From positions 29,352,001 to 29,416,000 of the forward strand of contig NC_087256.1 of NCBI RefSeq assembly GCF_037042905.1: DNA of 64,000 nt, given 5' to 3'. This DNA comes from Lytechinus pictus (taxonomy: Eukaryota; Echinodermata; Echinoidea; Temnopleuroida; Toxopneustidae). Position 1 is the first letter of the stretch. Each line of letters starts with the position of its first letter. Of this stretch, positions 1 through 9,867 are shown piece after piece. The position numbers were made by a program, and so were the translations under genes. The notes under the pieces are model-generated. The model was not told the origin of the DNA, did no database searches, and saw nothing but the letters and a program-made list of their open reading frames with translations.

Positions 1-132
1 ATTTCATTGGTCGCCCATTTTGTCCATTGTCTGAGAGCGGATGAAAACGGATGGAGACTCCCCGAACTTTGCCTGTCCGCGTATCTGTTTTGAGTACGTT
101 TTGTGTCCTTCGGCCAGTGGGGCCAGGCCTTT
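1..132. mobile_element. Right end of a foldback A element (partial)
   Basis: The stretch ends with GGCCAGTGGGGCCAGGCCTTT and contains cggatg/atccg-type words. Both features match the right end of the complete foldback A element at 4955-5681. The left part lies outside the window. It is non-coding and non-autonomous. Confidence 0.6.
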
Positions 133-696
133 ACTGGGGTGCTGAAAATTACCACAGCACCTCCATTAACGAAAGATAATTCTCCATGGCCAGGTCCTTG
201 ATATTTGGTGTGTATTAAAGTCAACCCCAATATCATGTAAACCGTACCCAACCTTGTACATGTAATGATCGAGCCTTATCAAGGATTTGAGGAGGGGAAA
301 TTGATAAGTCGAAATAAGAGATCAAAATTCCAAAATCGATTACGCCCCCCCCCCTTCTCTCTCTCTCCAGAGAAAACAATAGGGAGTTTTTGCAATTGCA
401 ACGGGACAGACTCAAGAACACAATAAATACATTGAAAGTGCCTGTCAAATGAGAATTGATGACAATACACCTGATGTATTTGTTTCCCCGTCCAATAATG
501 ATTTCAGCGATACATTTGGATGCTTTAATTCAAACAATATTCTTTCAATGTTTCACTTAGTTGTCACAGTTTGTCCTTTAATTTCACGAGTTTACAGGAT
601 AAATTCACTCTGAAAAAAAAAATAGTGAACAGCATGCAGTTTTGTCTCAAGTTTCAGAGCTGACGAAAAATCGCAAATATGTGGTTTGTCCAGAGT
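133..696. other. No recognisable feature
   Basis: AT-rich sequence with short C and CT runs near 345-370. No coding pattern or repeat structure was recognised. Confidence 0.5.
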
Positions 697-974
697 CCAG
701 GCCCCCGCCTTACAAAGAGTTAGGATTGATCCAATCAATCGTAACTCTATGGAAATCGATCAGTGTCATAATTTCTTCTACAGGAAATTTGTAAAATGTC
801 CTTTGTAAACAAAGGAGAACACACCGAACTGTCAAGAAATCAATGAATTTACGGATATACATTCATATCTAGATTTTTTTTAAATAAACATGCATTTTAT
901 ATGTTGACGTTGCTGGCCGTCCATATTTGCGATTGATCGGATCAATCTCAACTCTTTGTAAGACGGGGCCCAGG
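697..974. mobile_element. MITE with long inverted arms (GGGCCCC...TTACAAAGAGTT type)
   Basis: The left arm (about 699-745) reads gcccccgccttacaaagag followed by gattgatccaatcaatc. The right arm (930-973) is its near-exact reverse complement, ending ctctttgtaagacggggccc. The arms are about 45 bp and no ORF lies between them. Within each arm gattgatc/gatcaatc is itself palindromic. A target duplication could not be assigned. Confidence 0.65.
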
Positions 975-1212
975 ACGAAACTGATGTTTTGATTCGCCAA
1001 TTTCGACAAAGACTTCGTGATTATATGCTTTGTAAGACATGTGGCAATACATTTTCTATATGTTCGTTAATACGTCGATCGTGCATGATTCGTGGAAGCG
1101 AAAATTCCCAATAACAAGCAAGCACAAAAGAGGAGAGAAGAGAGAGAAAGAAAATATATCTGAGATTGTAATCTTTAAACAATATATAGAGGAAAATTAC
1201 TTCCTTCGTACT

Positions 1213-1494
1213 CAGGGGCGGATCCATGATTTTCCAAAAAGGAGGTGGCACATTTTTATGAGGAAAAATTTGACAACCAATAAAAAAAAAAAAAATTACC
1301 AAAAAATAAGGATATTGCGTCCAAAAAAAATTAACAATCCCCCCAAAAAAGTCTTCACTCACTTTCAAAGGGGGGGGGGGGGGGGGCGGCACACTTCTGT
1401 TTTACCGGCATTTTAACATTACAATTTTTTTTTGTCAAAGGGGGGTGCACGGGCCGGCTGTACCCCCCCCCCCCCCCCCCTGGATCCGCCAGTG
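1213..1494. mobile_element. hAT-type MITE with perfect 8-bp target duplication
   Basis: The element starts CAGGGGCGGATCCA and ends TGGATCCGCCAGTG, which are inverted repeats differing at one base. It is flanked on both sides by the same 8 bp, ttcgtact (1205-1212 and 1495-1502). CAG(G/T)G-type ends with 8-bp duplications are characteristic of hAT transposons. The 282-bp interior is non-coding with A, G and C homopolymer runs, so it would need a transposase in trans. Confidence 0.85.
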
Positions 1495-1850
1495 TTCGTA
1501 CTTACTTTGTACAGTGTTGGGTTGAAGAAAATTTGACATAAGTTTGTTTTTATTTTTGTACTACTCAATTATTCTTTGAAATATAGGAATCTGTGTGCAA
1601 AACTTGCGATGTGTCCTTATACACATGAATCTTTAAACGGTAAGCAGACACACATACACACTGTTATGCGACAGTCATATCAAAGAAACAAAAACACTGA
1701 TAAAATACATTAATTTATTTTAAATTGAACATATCAGCCTTAGACCAGACCCGTAGCCAGGATTCCCTACGGGGGGTTGGGTCTGAATTATAAAGAAGTG
1801 GATCTTTTATATGTTCGGATCCAGCTTCTATTGGTCATTCAAGTCTGTCC

Positions 1851-2310
1851 ATATTGGGTAAAAAACTAATAATTGGGTAATAAATTTGCTTTATTGGATA
1901 ACAATTGCCCAGAATACATATGTTTTTAACAACATGCATTACCCAACACAGTGGACAGTATGTTGCCCAACATTTTAAGTGTGTAGGAGGGCAGGAATTA
2001 TTTTCATCCACATACTGGGTAAAAAACTAATAATTGGGTAATAAATTTGCTTTATTGGATAACAATTGCCCAGAATACATATGTTTTAACAACATGCATT
2101 ACCCAACACAGTGGACAGTATGTTGCCCAACATTTTAAGTGTGTAGGAGGGCAGGAATTATTTTCATCCACATACTGGGTAAAAAACTAATAATTGGGTA
2201 ATAAATTTGCTTTATTGGATAACAATTGCCCAGAATATATATGTTTTTAACAACATACATTACCCAACACAGTGGACAGCTAGGGCAGGAATTATTTTCA
2301 TCCACATACT
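1851..2310. repeat. Tandem repeat, ~160-bp unit, about 2.7 copies
   Basis: The block beginning ctgggtaaaaaactaataat recurs at offsets of 161 and 160 bp (starts near 1855, 2016 and 2176). The copies are nearly identical. The third has an internal deletion after gtggacag and rejoins at gggcaggaattattttcatc. The motif attgggtaa also occurs in the arms of the MITE at 2933-3191, suggesting common ancestry. Confidence 0.85.
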
Positions 2311-2349
2311 CCCCGACCGGCAGCTTAAAGCTGGCGTTCACATTTTCAT

Positions 2350-2416
2350 TGCTATAATCATCTTCATAATCCTCATCTTATCTATGATTATTATAATCAT
2401 AATCATCATCATCATT
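2350..2416. repeat. Degenerate (ATC/ATA)n microsatellite
   Basis: Runs of atcat, ataatc and attat triplets, ending in aatcatcatcatcat. Simple-sequence DNA, not coding. Confidence 0.7.
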
Positions 2417-2932
2417 TTGGAATTTTGCCCTTTAAACCTCATCTTTTATTTCGATATCAAATTCCTGTCATTCTTTCCCGGGGTTTCCAAAGAAAGGATT
2501 TTAAATACTTTGTGTAAACAGAAGTGTTAAATAGAATTCTGCATAATTTACTGCTGCAGACATTTTCTTTATTATTATGAACTTACCGCATTCCGATTGT
2601 TATAATTAGATGAGCTGTGAAAAAAACATAAGGATGCAATAAAATATCACATTATTTTGTGCTGCAGCCTGCAAGAATTTTACAACTGAGATGAATTGTA
2701 ACAGACGTCATGGACGTGTGCAGTTAAATATTGCAAGATTTTATGTTCAAGCAAAAATATGAGATATGATTTGTGTACATTTGAAAAATGATTATATGCA
2801 ATTTTTTATCTACATTCTGATCCCTGTCAGGTTCACTTTGTACGAATATCCCACAGGATTGCACGATTGGACTGGCTAAGCAGTGGATGGGTATGTATCA
2901 CATTTAAAATCCTTTTCGCGATGCGTAAAGTA
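2417..2932. other. No recognisable feature
   Basis: AT-rich non-coding sequence between the microsatellite and the MITE. Only short open frames and no repeat boundary were seen. Confidence 0.5.
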
Positions 2933-3191
2933 CACTGTAAAAAAATATTGGGTAAAATATTCAAAACAGCACGAGGGTAGTTATGTGTCCAACCAATTTG
3001 GGGAAGTATTTTACCCAATGCGGGAAGCATCCTGTCCAGTAAGGTTAAAAAATAAGCAGCTATTACTTTAGAATGTGCAAAATTTTCATCACACTGGATA
3101 AATAAAAATGCCCAAAAGCAATGCCCAATGTTGGTTGGACACATAATTACCCTAGCTCATAGAGCATTTTTACCCAATATTTTTTAGAGTG
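2933..3191. mobile_element. Tc1/mariner-type MITE (CACTGTAAAAAA ends, TA target)
   Basis: The left end is CACTGTAAAAAAATATTGGG and the right end is the reverse complement of CACTCTAAAAAATATTGGG. TA dinucleotides flank both sides (2931-2932 and 3192-3193). Arms are about 25-30 bp, length 259 bp, no ORF. Only its last ~42 bp recur at the copy 1/2 and copy 2/3 junctions, so the large tandem duplication broke inside this element. Confidence 0.75.
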
Positions 3192-3520
3192 TAATAGTTA
3201 CACCACTGGCGTGTAGAAAGAGGGGAAACGAAAAAAAAAAGTAATGAAATTTTGTTGAAATTTTATATTTTCTGAATATTGTGTCAAAATCTTTCTCCAA
3301 ATTATTTATTTTATTTAGAAAGGTGTATTTGGGGCCTATTCGCTTTGCTAGCTCATAAAATTTCAAAAGTTTTGCCCAATACGCCATTTTTTGCCCCTCA
3401 AATTTATTATTTTCTCCTTGCGCCACTTTGTAACACAGTGAATCAGGCCGGATGACAAGGGAGAGAGGTGTCGTTTTCCGTATAGCACAAACTTTAAGGC
3501 CAATATAAAAACGGTTACAA
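3192..3520. other. Non-coding spacer between MITE and minisatellite
   Basis: AT-rich sequence present in all three copies (27632-27961 and 57313-57642). It carries small open frames but no recognised protein signature. No inverted repeat was found. Confidence 0.5.
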
Positions 3521-4032
3521 TTCGTAATTCCGAAGGTTCGTTTTTCAGAAGGTTGGTTATTCCGAAGGTTCGTAATTCCGAAGGTTCGTTTTTCCGAAGA
3601 TTCGTTATTCCGAAGGTTCGTAATTCCGAAACACGTAAATTGCTTATACCTCGATGTTCGTTAATCCGAAAACGAAAAAGGGTTCCTTAATCCGAAGATT
3701 TGTGGCGTTATTCAGAAGGTTCGTCAGTCCGAAAACGAAATAAGGTTCGTTATTCCAAAGGTTCATTAGTCCGAAAACGAAATAAGGTTCGTTATTCCGA
3801 AGGTCCGATAACCCGAAAACGAAATAAGGTTCTTTGTTCCAAAGGTTCGATAATCCGAAAACGAAATAGGTTCGTTGTTCCGAAGATTCGTTAATTCGAA
3901 AACGAAATAAGGTTCGTTGTTCCGAAGGTTCGTTAATCCGAAAACGATATAAGGTTCGTCGTCCGAAGGTTCGTTAATCCGAAAAAATAAGGTTCTTTAT
4001 TCCGAAGGTCCGTTAATTCGAAAATGAAATAA
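3521..4032. repeat. Minisatellite, ~41-bp unit (GGTTCGTTATTCCGAA...)
   Basis: Degenerate head-to-tail copies of GGTTCGTTATTCCGAA plus GGTTCGTTAATCCGAAAACG plus AAATAA, with variable unit boundaries. The hexamers ttccga and gttcgt recur throughout. The KVRYSEGSVRKRN-like ORFs seen here are by-products of the repeat, whose unit can stay open in frame. Not a CRISPR array: there are no unique spacers and the setting is eukaryotic. Confidence 0.9.
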
Positions 4033-4780
4033 TCGCCGGCGAAGCCGGGAAAACGGTAAGGGTAAGCGTAGTGAAGGGGGGAGGATATCGTTGCTGTTCA
4101 ATTGTTATGAGGATGGGAAGGAAAAAGGAAGGGCGGCGGAGCAAAGACTTTTTAAATTGATTTCTGTTTATGGTATGATATATATTTAGGCTTTATTTTT
4201 CGCGAGAGAGTGTAACGGAGAAAAATTTTCAAAGCTGATGTTGTAAAACTCGTTTTTGGTCAATTATTTTTAAAAGGGTATCCTTGGGAGGTGTTGCGAA
4301 CGTGAATCGTAAGCTCAAAGTTTTGGACATATCAATAAGAAATGAAAATAAAACATTCTGAGCAGTTTTTGCAATCATTAAAAAGATGCGCATCTAACTG
4401 AAGAATTAACACGAGCGCGAAGCGTGAGCTGAAATATACTGACCAAAAAAGGAACCTGTTAAGGACTGCGTTTAGTGTCCCATGGATAGGATACATCCAT
4501 GGGCGGAAATCTGTCCCCAAAGGTAGGGGCGACCAGGGGCTGGAAACTTTGACAAGCAAAAAAAAAGGAGGTTATCGACGAAAATTTAAGTTCATTTTAA
4601 CCAAAAGCAATTTGTGAAGCAAAAAAAAGGGCATTCACCCAAAATGTAAGGTCATTTAGTCCAAAATACATAACCACTTTCTGTAATAGAACTTTAGTGA
4701 TAATATTCAAATGAAAAATGGGTGTTTCTAATAGCAGCATTTTTAGTAAATTTGCATTAGGCCCTGTAGCATGTAATATA
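4033..4780. other. Non-coding region with truncated hAT-like element end
   Basis: At about 4498 the sequence CATGGGCGGAAATC matches the left end of the 29108-29425 element, but the partner end is absent. Copy 1 has lost the 817 bp that are 29281-30097 in copy 2 (join at 4671/4672). The rest is non-coding, including a gagcgcgaagcgtgagct word near 4413. Confidence 0.65.
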
Positions 4781-4870
4781 CAGTTGAGGCCAGAAGTTTA
4801 CATACACCCGGGAAATAAAAAAAAGTTGACACTTGCCAAACATCTTAAAATTTACTGTATCTTATAAAAT
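4781..4870 (+). mobile_element. Tc1-like transposon terminal repeat remnant
   Basis: After a TA dinucleotide comes CAGTTGAGGCCAGAAGTT followed by TACATACACCC. This resembles the outer repeat of Sleeping Beauty/Tc1-type transposons (CAGTTGAAG...GAAGTTTACATACAC). No transposase ORF and no opposite end were found; foldback A lies immediately downstream. Confidence 0.65.
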
Positions 4871-4954
4871 ATTTGTGCTATCATAACGAATTCGATATCA
4901 AACAAATGAATATTTTTTTTTACTCACACGGTAGTTGCAAAAGTACACTTTTTT

Positions 4955-5681
4955 AAAGCCCGGTCCCACTGCACTTATTACGGATGCAAAGCGGATGTAA
5001 AACGGGAAAAAAAATCTTGCCATCCGTTGGAATACGCTATACACCGTTGTGTTCTGAATGCATACGTGCTACATACGCTCTATCCATCGAGCATCCGTCC
5101 ACTGTGATTTCATCCGCGCAAACAGCTTTGAGCTGCACAAAACTTATAGAGTGGATGAACTTTCCGCCGGTACGAAGTCCGCAACTTATACGAGCAACAA
5201 ACGTTCCATGTCCGTTATCATCGGTTAACCGTCCGCTGTATCCTCCATGCATCCTCTGGACATCCTCGCTACTCGCTACACAAATCCACTGAAGCTGGAC
5301 AGCGGAAAGAGGGAGGAAAGACAAGGTACATGCAATGGAACGTCTATACATCGTTAGTAGCACGGAAATAGAATGGATGTAAGCGTATGCATGTCGTAAA
5401 TAAAGTATTCAAATCAAACCCCCGCTAACCACTTCGGAGCAGTCATCCACTTCCATCCGTTTTCATCCACAAGGTTTCCGATGGACAACCGTTTAACATC
5501 CGCGCTACATACAACCCACGTCCGTTTTTTCGTTATGTTTTCGCAATTTTTGTTGTTGTTGCTAATTTTGTCAATTTCTAGAGCGGATGAAAACGGATGG
5601 AGCCATCTGCGAAATTTTGCTCGTCCGCTGTGTCCTTCATGAATACTATATGTATCCGTCGGCCAGTGGGACCAGGTCTTT
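4955..5681. mobile_element. Foldback A, non-autonomous inverted-repeat element
   Basis: It begins AAAGCCCGGTCCCACTGCAC and ends GGCCAGTGGGACCAGGTCTTT, an imperfect inverted repeat. The interior is built from scattered atccgt/cggatg words in both orientations rather than coding sequence. A frame antisense at 5037-5363 contains NGHGTFVA, which looks like the subtilisin His motif, but no other protease motif exists and the frame consists of element repeats. Matching copies lie at 30381 and 60061, with a partial one at 1-132. Confidence 0.7.
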
Positions 5682-6145
5682 ATATAACGCGGTTAAATGA
5701 CTTTGAAAACGAGATTTATGAAAAAAATAAATCTTGAATCTGATATGCATACGGGAAATTCGTATTTATTACGGCTGAAATATCTGTACGAACAGATAAA
5801 TAATCAGTTTAGTGTTGTCTCGAATTGCCATTTTGTAATAGCCCTTACCGACGAATAACAGTTAAATTGAATTGTACAACAATCTAAGTTGGTATGACGA
5901 TTACGGAGAGTCTGGGGTTATATTAGATTGATAAAAATGATAATCTAATTTAGACTTCAAGGCAGACATCTGCTTCTTGTATTAATAATTCCTCAAAATG
6001 TTCGTTCCCCCATTATACGCAGGTTGACTTGGTCTACAAACCCTCCTTCCAAATGTCATCCTATTAAAATTTTCCCTTCTCTCAATTTCTTATCACTTTC
6101 TCATCTGTTTTTCTGCTGTCTGCTTACCCCGTCTTCTCCTCCCCC
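5682..6145. other. Non-coding; empty site of the LINE-E insertion
   Basis: Corresponds to 31101-31342 plus 35614-35837 of copy 2. At 5918-5926 (ggttatattagattg) copy 1 is uninterrupted, exactly where copies 2 and 3 carry LINE-E. No gene was recognised. Confidence 0.75.
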
Positions 6146-6157
6146 TCCTTCTACTTT

Positions 6158-6199
<42 letters not shown>

Positions 6200-6201
6200 T
6201 T

Positions 6202-6232
<31 letters not shown>

Positions 6233-6470
6233 TACTACTACTACTATTACTTCTCCCCCTCCTCCCTCTTCTTCTCCTCATTCTCCATCCCCTGTTTCTT
6301 CTTATTCTCCTCCTCAGTCTTCTTCTTCTCCCTCAGTTTTTCTTCATCTTCTTCTTTGTCTTCTTCTTCTTCTCCTCCTCCTCATTCTTCTTCTCTTCCT
6401 CCTCTTTCTTCTTCTTATTCTTCTTCATCTTCTTCTTTTCTCCCTCTTCCTCTTCTTCTTCTTCTTTGAT
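6146..6470 (+). repeat. Pyrimidine-strand microsatellite: (CTA)n then (TTC/TCC)n
   Basis: About 95 bp of CTA triplets with TTC interruptions, followed by about 220 bp almost purely of C and T on the + strand. It yields spurious Thr/Ser/Leu-rich and Glu/Lys-rich frames on the two strands. Such tracts can form triplex (H-DNA) structures; that is inference here. Confidence 0.9.
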
Positions 6471-7880
6471 TACGTCAACATATCTATTGTATTTTGGGGG
6501 TTTATAGGGAATATCCCTTTTTTCACCATTGTACAATTTTTTTCGTAACTCTCTCATTTAATTATGATATTTATATTATTTCTGAAAGACTTCTTTTAAA
6601 AAGTGGAAGATGCTAGCGCCATACAAGAATTTCTTCTTGACTGTCTGGTTGGTCACATTTATAGTTATGTCTGGTTCAGTCAAACCTGACCTCCATAATC
6701 TCTATAGCCTACCTATTTTGATCTGAAAGCAAATGGCCCAATATCGATTCCCAATAATATGAGATTGAATCCAAAAGCCCGTAGAAAAGAGAATATTTTA
6801 TGATACAGTCATACCAACGAAACCGACTCCAAAACCGGCCGATAATGTACCATTCAAAATAATGTAACAAAGCTTACATCGGTCACAATCGTTTTTGTTT
6901 GTCAGACTGCGATAGTGTGTCTGAGAATCTTTTAGCAACTTCCTCTTGATATTGTGCTGATCCTTTCAGCATATTTTTTATTTGAAATATTATTTTTCTT
7001 AACTGAAAATCAGGCTCAGTATATTCAAGGATATTCTGATTGAATTACATTCATCAGAACTTTGTTGAAATGAAGCTCTTTCATCTAATGATGAATATTA
7101 AAGCATTGGAAATGCTTAGTAAATGGAATCGTGCTTTCGATCACAATGACTGATGCATTGATAGTCTAAAATATATATATTTTTAATCTATTTTTATTTT
7201 CTTCAAAAGTAATTACAAAATATAACTTGAAATGAAACTGTGGCCTTCCCCTTTCTGCCACTATTTACTTGGTGAAGGATTGATCACAAAATGCATTCAT
7301 TTAAAGAAAAGTTTAGTCATCCTGTCACCGATGCTGCTGATGTTGATGATGTTGATAATGGGTTTAAAAAAAAGCAGTGTAAGGGTGACGAAGGTTCTCT
7401 GATAAGCGAAGTTTTGCCAGAGTTCAATAAAAAGAAGAACTTCATATAAAGTGACTAGTTCACAAAGCTTTCGACAGAAAAAAAAACTACATCCGATGAC
7501 TATTATGACTATCAAGTGTTCATAAAACGTTCGTATTAAATTAATATATTTTGCAATGAAATCTGCACACAATATATTGATTGATTTATACTGAACCAAT
7601 GAAAACTTGATTGACGGTAATGACCCTATGACATACTATCATCGACAATGAAACAAATATTGACGAGATATATTCTTCATTCTCATTATATATTGGCGAG
7701 ATCGTTGATGCAGCGGAGACGAGCAGACAGAAGGTACCATTGCAGCTTTGGGTTTTTAGGACTCAACCCATTGCCACCTGTTGATTTACGTAACATATTT
7801 GCCTTTCTGAAGAATATAAGAGTTGAACACAACACTGTTTTCAAATTTGGATTGACGTTGGATGACACTCTTTCTGCACC
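6471..7880. other. 5' flank of GPCR copy 1, no gene recognised
   Basis: AT-rich region that should contain the GPCR promoter, but no TATA box or initiator could be assigned. Compared with copy 2 (36158-37561) it shows many substitutions and small indels, more than anywhere downstream of 8254. At 7452-7520 lies the sequence whose copy 2 version (37133-37200) is duplicated at the end of LINE-E. Confidence 0.6.
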
Positions 7881-9230
7881 ATGTTCACCGATGTTGTCAT
7901 CCTCAGAATGACTATTGGTTGTTTGGCGACTGTCTTTGGGATACCTGGTAACCTGGTAATTATAGGCGTATTTACGCGTCAGGGGATCAAAAATGCCACA
8001 GATATCACCTTCATCGCCCTTGCCGTCGTCGACCTCATCGCCAGTATCATCAACGGGATGAAGATCGTCATGGTGTTTTACCACGATGAGCATCCATGGG
8101 CGTGCTTCATCGAAGTCGTTGCAGCGAGATCGGCCCTCTATGCTGGACTGTTTCTCACAATCTGGATGGCCGTGTATAGGTACCAAGCAGTGTGTAGGCC
8201 GTTCAATAAGCGAATTGGAAGGCGATCTGCTACCTTGATCGCCATTGGGTGTGCCGTAGTCGCTTTCGTGCTCCATATCCCATTCTTTTTCATCACCACC
8301 TCAGTCAAACTCGGCAGTGAGTACGGGTACGGATGCAATGTCTACGGCAACATTCCCTGGGGCCGGGATGTTTACGCCAAAACACAGGCCATTGTATTTT
8401 GTGTTTCTGCATTGGCCATTTCAGTCTTGTACGTTCGGATCTACAACTTCATACGTGCTCATCAGATAATTCGTCAGCAATTGACGATCGGATCTGCCTT
8501 CGTTGGTCGAGATCTAGCTAAAACTGTGAATGACAAGACACTGCCAACACCACCAGCGATTCCCAGCGTGTCAGCTTCTTGTGCAACTGTCGCAAGTACA
8601 TCAGAACCTGATGACACCAACAGGCAGATGACGGCCCATTATTCTTTGTCATACAATAACGAACTAGGATCTAACATCTGTGACAGCCAACAAAAGCCCG
8701 TTGTGAAAACGATATCAAATGCTGAAGATGCTATCGAGTTAAGAATACTCAAGAAATCTGCGTCAAACATTAACATTAATGCAGAATCGAGAAATTACCA
8801 GACTTCCTTTCAAGAAAATGAGTCCCTACCAATACCCGCAATCTCAAATCCGAAAAGACTTTTTGCCATGAGCAAGAAGAAAAGCCAATCATTTGCGACT
8901 GGCACGAAGTCAATCAAAGACACTGGAAAAGCTCCACATCACCCTGCCAATGATAAAACGAAACCATCATCGAGCAAGCTTCAGAACACCCAATCCGACC
9001 ATATGACCACTAGGGTCGTCATCATCATTACTGTCATATTCTTCATCCTCTGGCTACCTAATATCATCATCGATCAGGTTCCTTATCATCAGCTCAACAG
9101 AGTGAAAAGAGTCATCATCTACACCTTCTATCAAATCAAATATATCAGCCACATCACCAATGTGTTTGTATATTCATTCACCTACCGGCGATTTAGACAG
9201 ACGTGCTGCAAAATCTTTCACAGTCAGTAG
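7881..9230 (+). CDS. Class A (rhodopsin-like) GPCR, copy 1
   Basis: 449 residues in one exon, predicted plasma-membrane receptor with seven helices: TM1 6-32 (GN at 23-24), TM2 41-64 (LAVVD, D51), TM3 75-101 (C75), TM4 116-138, TM5 165-190, TM6 376-399 (LWLP 390-393), TM7 409-433. C75 and C152 are placed for the usual extracellular disulphide. The DRY position reads YRY (99-101), the TM7 NPxxY position reads NVFVY (427-431), and TM4 lacks the usual Trp. The third intracellular loop is very long (about 191-375), Ser/Thr/Lys-rich. CC at 442-443 could be palmitoylated. The first in-frame ATG (accATGt) leaves only about five residues before TM1, so an upstream exon is possible. Ligand unknown. 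It differs from copy 2 at 8 residues. Confidence 0.85.
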   Translation: MFTDVVILRMTIGCLATVFGIPGNLVIIGVFTRQGIKNATDITFIALAVVDLIASIINGMKIVMVFYHDEHPWACFIEVVAARSALYAGLFLTIWMAVYRYQAVCRPFNKRIGRRSATLIAIGCAVVAFVLHIPFFFITTSVKLGSEYGYGCNVYGNIPWGRDVYAKTQAIVFCVSALAISVLYVRIYNFIRAHQIIRQQLTIGSAFVGRDLAKTVNDKTLPTPPAIPSVSASCATVASTSEPDDTNRQMTAHYSLSYNNELGSNICDSQQKPVVKTISNAEDAIELRILKKSASNININAESRNYQTSFQENESLPIPAISNPKRLFAMSKKKSQSFATGTKSIKDTGKAPHHPANDKTKPSSSKLQNTQSDHMTTRVVIIITVIFFILWLPNIIIDQVPYHQLNRVKRVIIYTFYQIKYISHITNVFVYSFTYRRFRQTCCKIFHSQ

Positions 9231-9735
9231 GCAGGTCCTCAAAAAGTAGCTTCTTTCATCCAAGTGATATTCATAACTAGAGAGGTTTAGAATATATTTA
9301 ATGAGCTGGGTGCGAACCAAAACACCTCTTTTTATTCGGCCATTGCTGTTCTAAAGTCTGATCTTGTCCCGATTAAAAAGTGCCACATATCAAGAGTGAC
9401 ATTGTAAGAATTAGTACAGAATTTCAGCTTTCTGGAGATATAGATATCATTGAGGCTCAAAACAAAAAATTTTAGCAAAATTTGCAAAAGAAAATAGAGG
9501 AAGAGAATTCAGTTTTGAATAAATTTTATAAAAATATTGTATACAAAATCAAATGACCAATGTGAAAGAGTAACATTTACTCTATCTGATGGTGCAATCA
9601 TATTTAATTCGACTTGAGTTTAAAGTAGGTAAATTGCAAGGAGTGGGATTCGGCCACGAGATGACTGTTCATTGATATAAATTCTTGTTTCTAAAATTAA
9701 GTCGGGATTAATGAGTAATTTGTATTATACTGTTA
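9231..9735. other. 3' flank of GPCR copy 1
   Basis: Non-coding, AT-rich, nearly identical to copy 2 except for about 49-51 bp present in copy 2 (39344-39395) and missing here. A polyadenylation site was not confidently assigned. Confidence 0.55.
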
Positions 9736-9858
9736 TGTAATGATAAGACATATTTTCACATATTCAATATCATATAAATACATAATCAATACTTCTACAG
9801 GAAGTATACCAGCTCGATCCAACTTTCATAAGAAAGTATTTCTCATTGTCTCTAGTTT
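9736..9858 (+). repeat. 5' LTR stub
   Basis: Aligns with the first ~125 bp of the 3' LTR (13560 on): TG(T)(A/G)ATGATAAGACATAT, then cttctacaggaagtatacc and actttcataagaaagtatt. Homology stops near 9858, where RT coding begins, marking the internal deletion junction. Confidence 0.75.
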
Positions 9859-9867
9859 CTTTCCAAA

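Noticed and set aside
1039..1416. Overlapping ORFs of ~125 codons on both strands
   Set aside because: Largely within the hAT MITE and homopolymer runs; low complexity.
3521..4032. Regular short repeats resembling a CRISPR array
   Set aside because: Direct tandem degenerate repeats without unique spacers, in eukaryotic DNA.
5037..5363. Antisense frame with NGHGTFVA resembling the subtilisin His motif (also in copies 2 and 3)
   Set aside because: No Asp or Ser active-site motifs, and the frame lies wholly in foldback A repeat words.
6024..6548. Thr/Ser/Leu-rich and Glu/Lys-rich frames
   Set aside because: By-products of the CTA and TTC/TCC microsatellite.
7686..8276. 196-codon antisense frame over the GPCR 5' end
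   Set aside because: Shadow of the GPCR codon pattern; no domain and no conserved features of its own.
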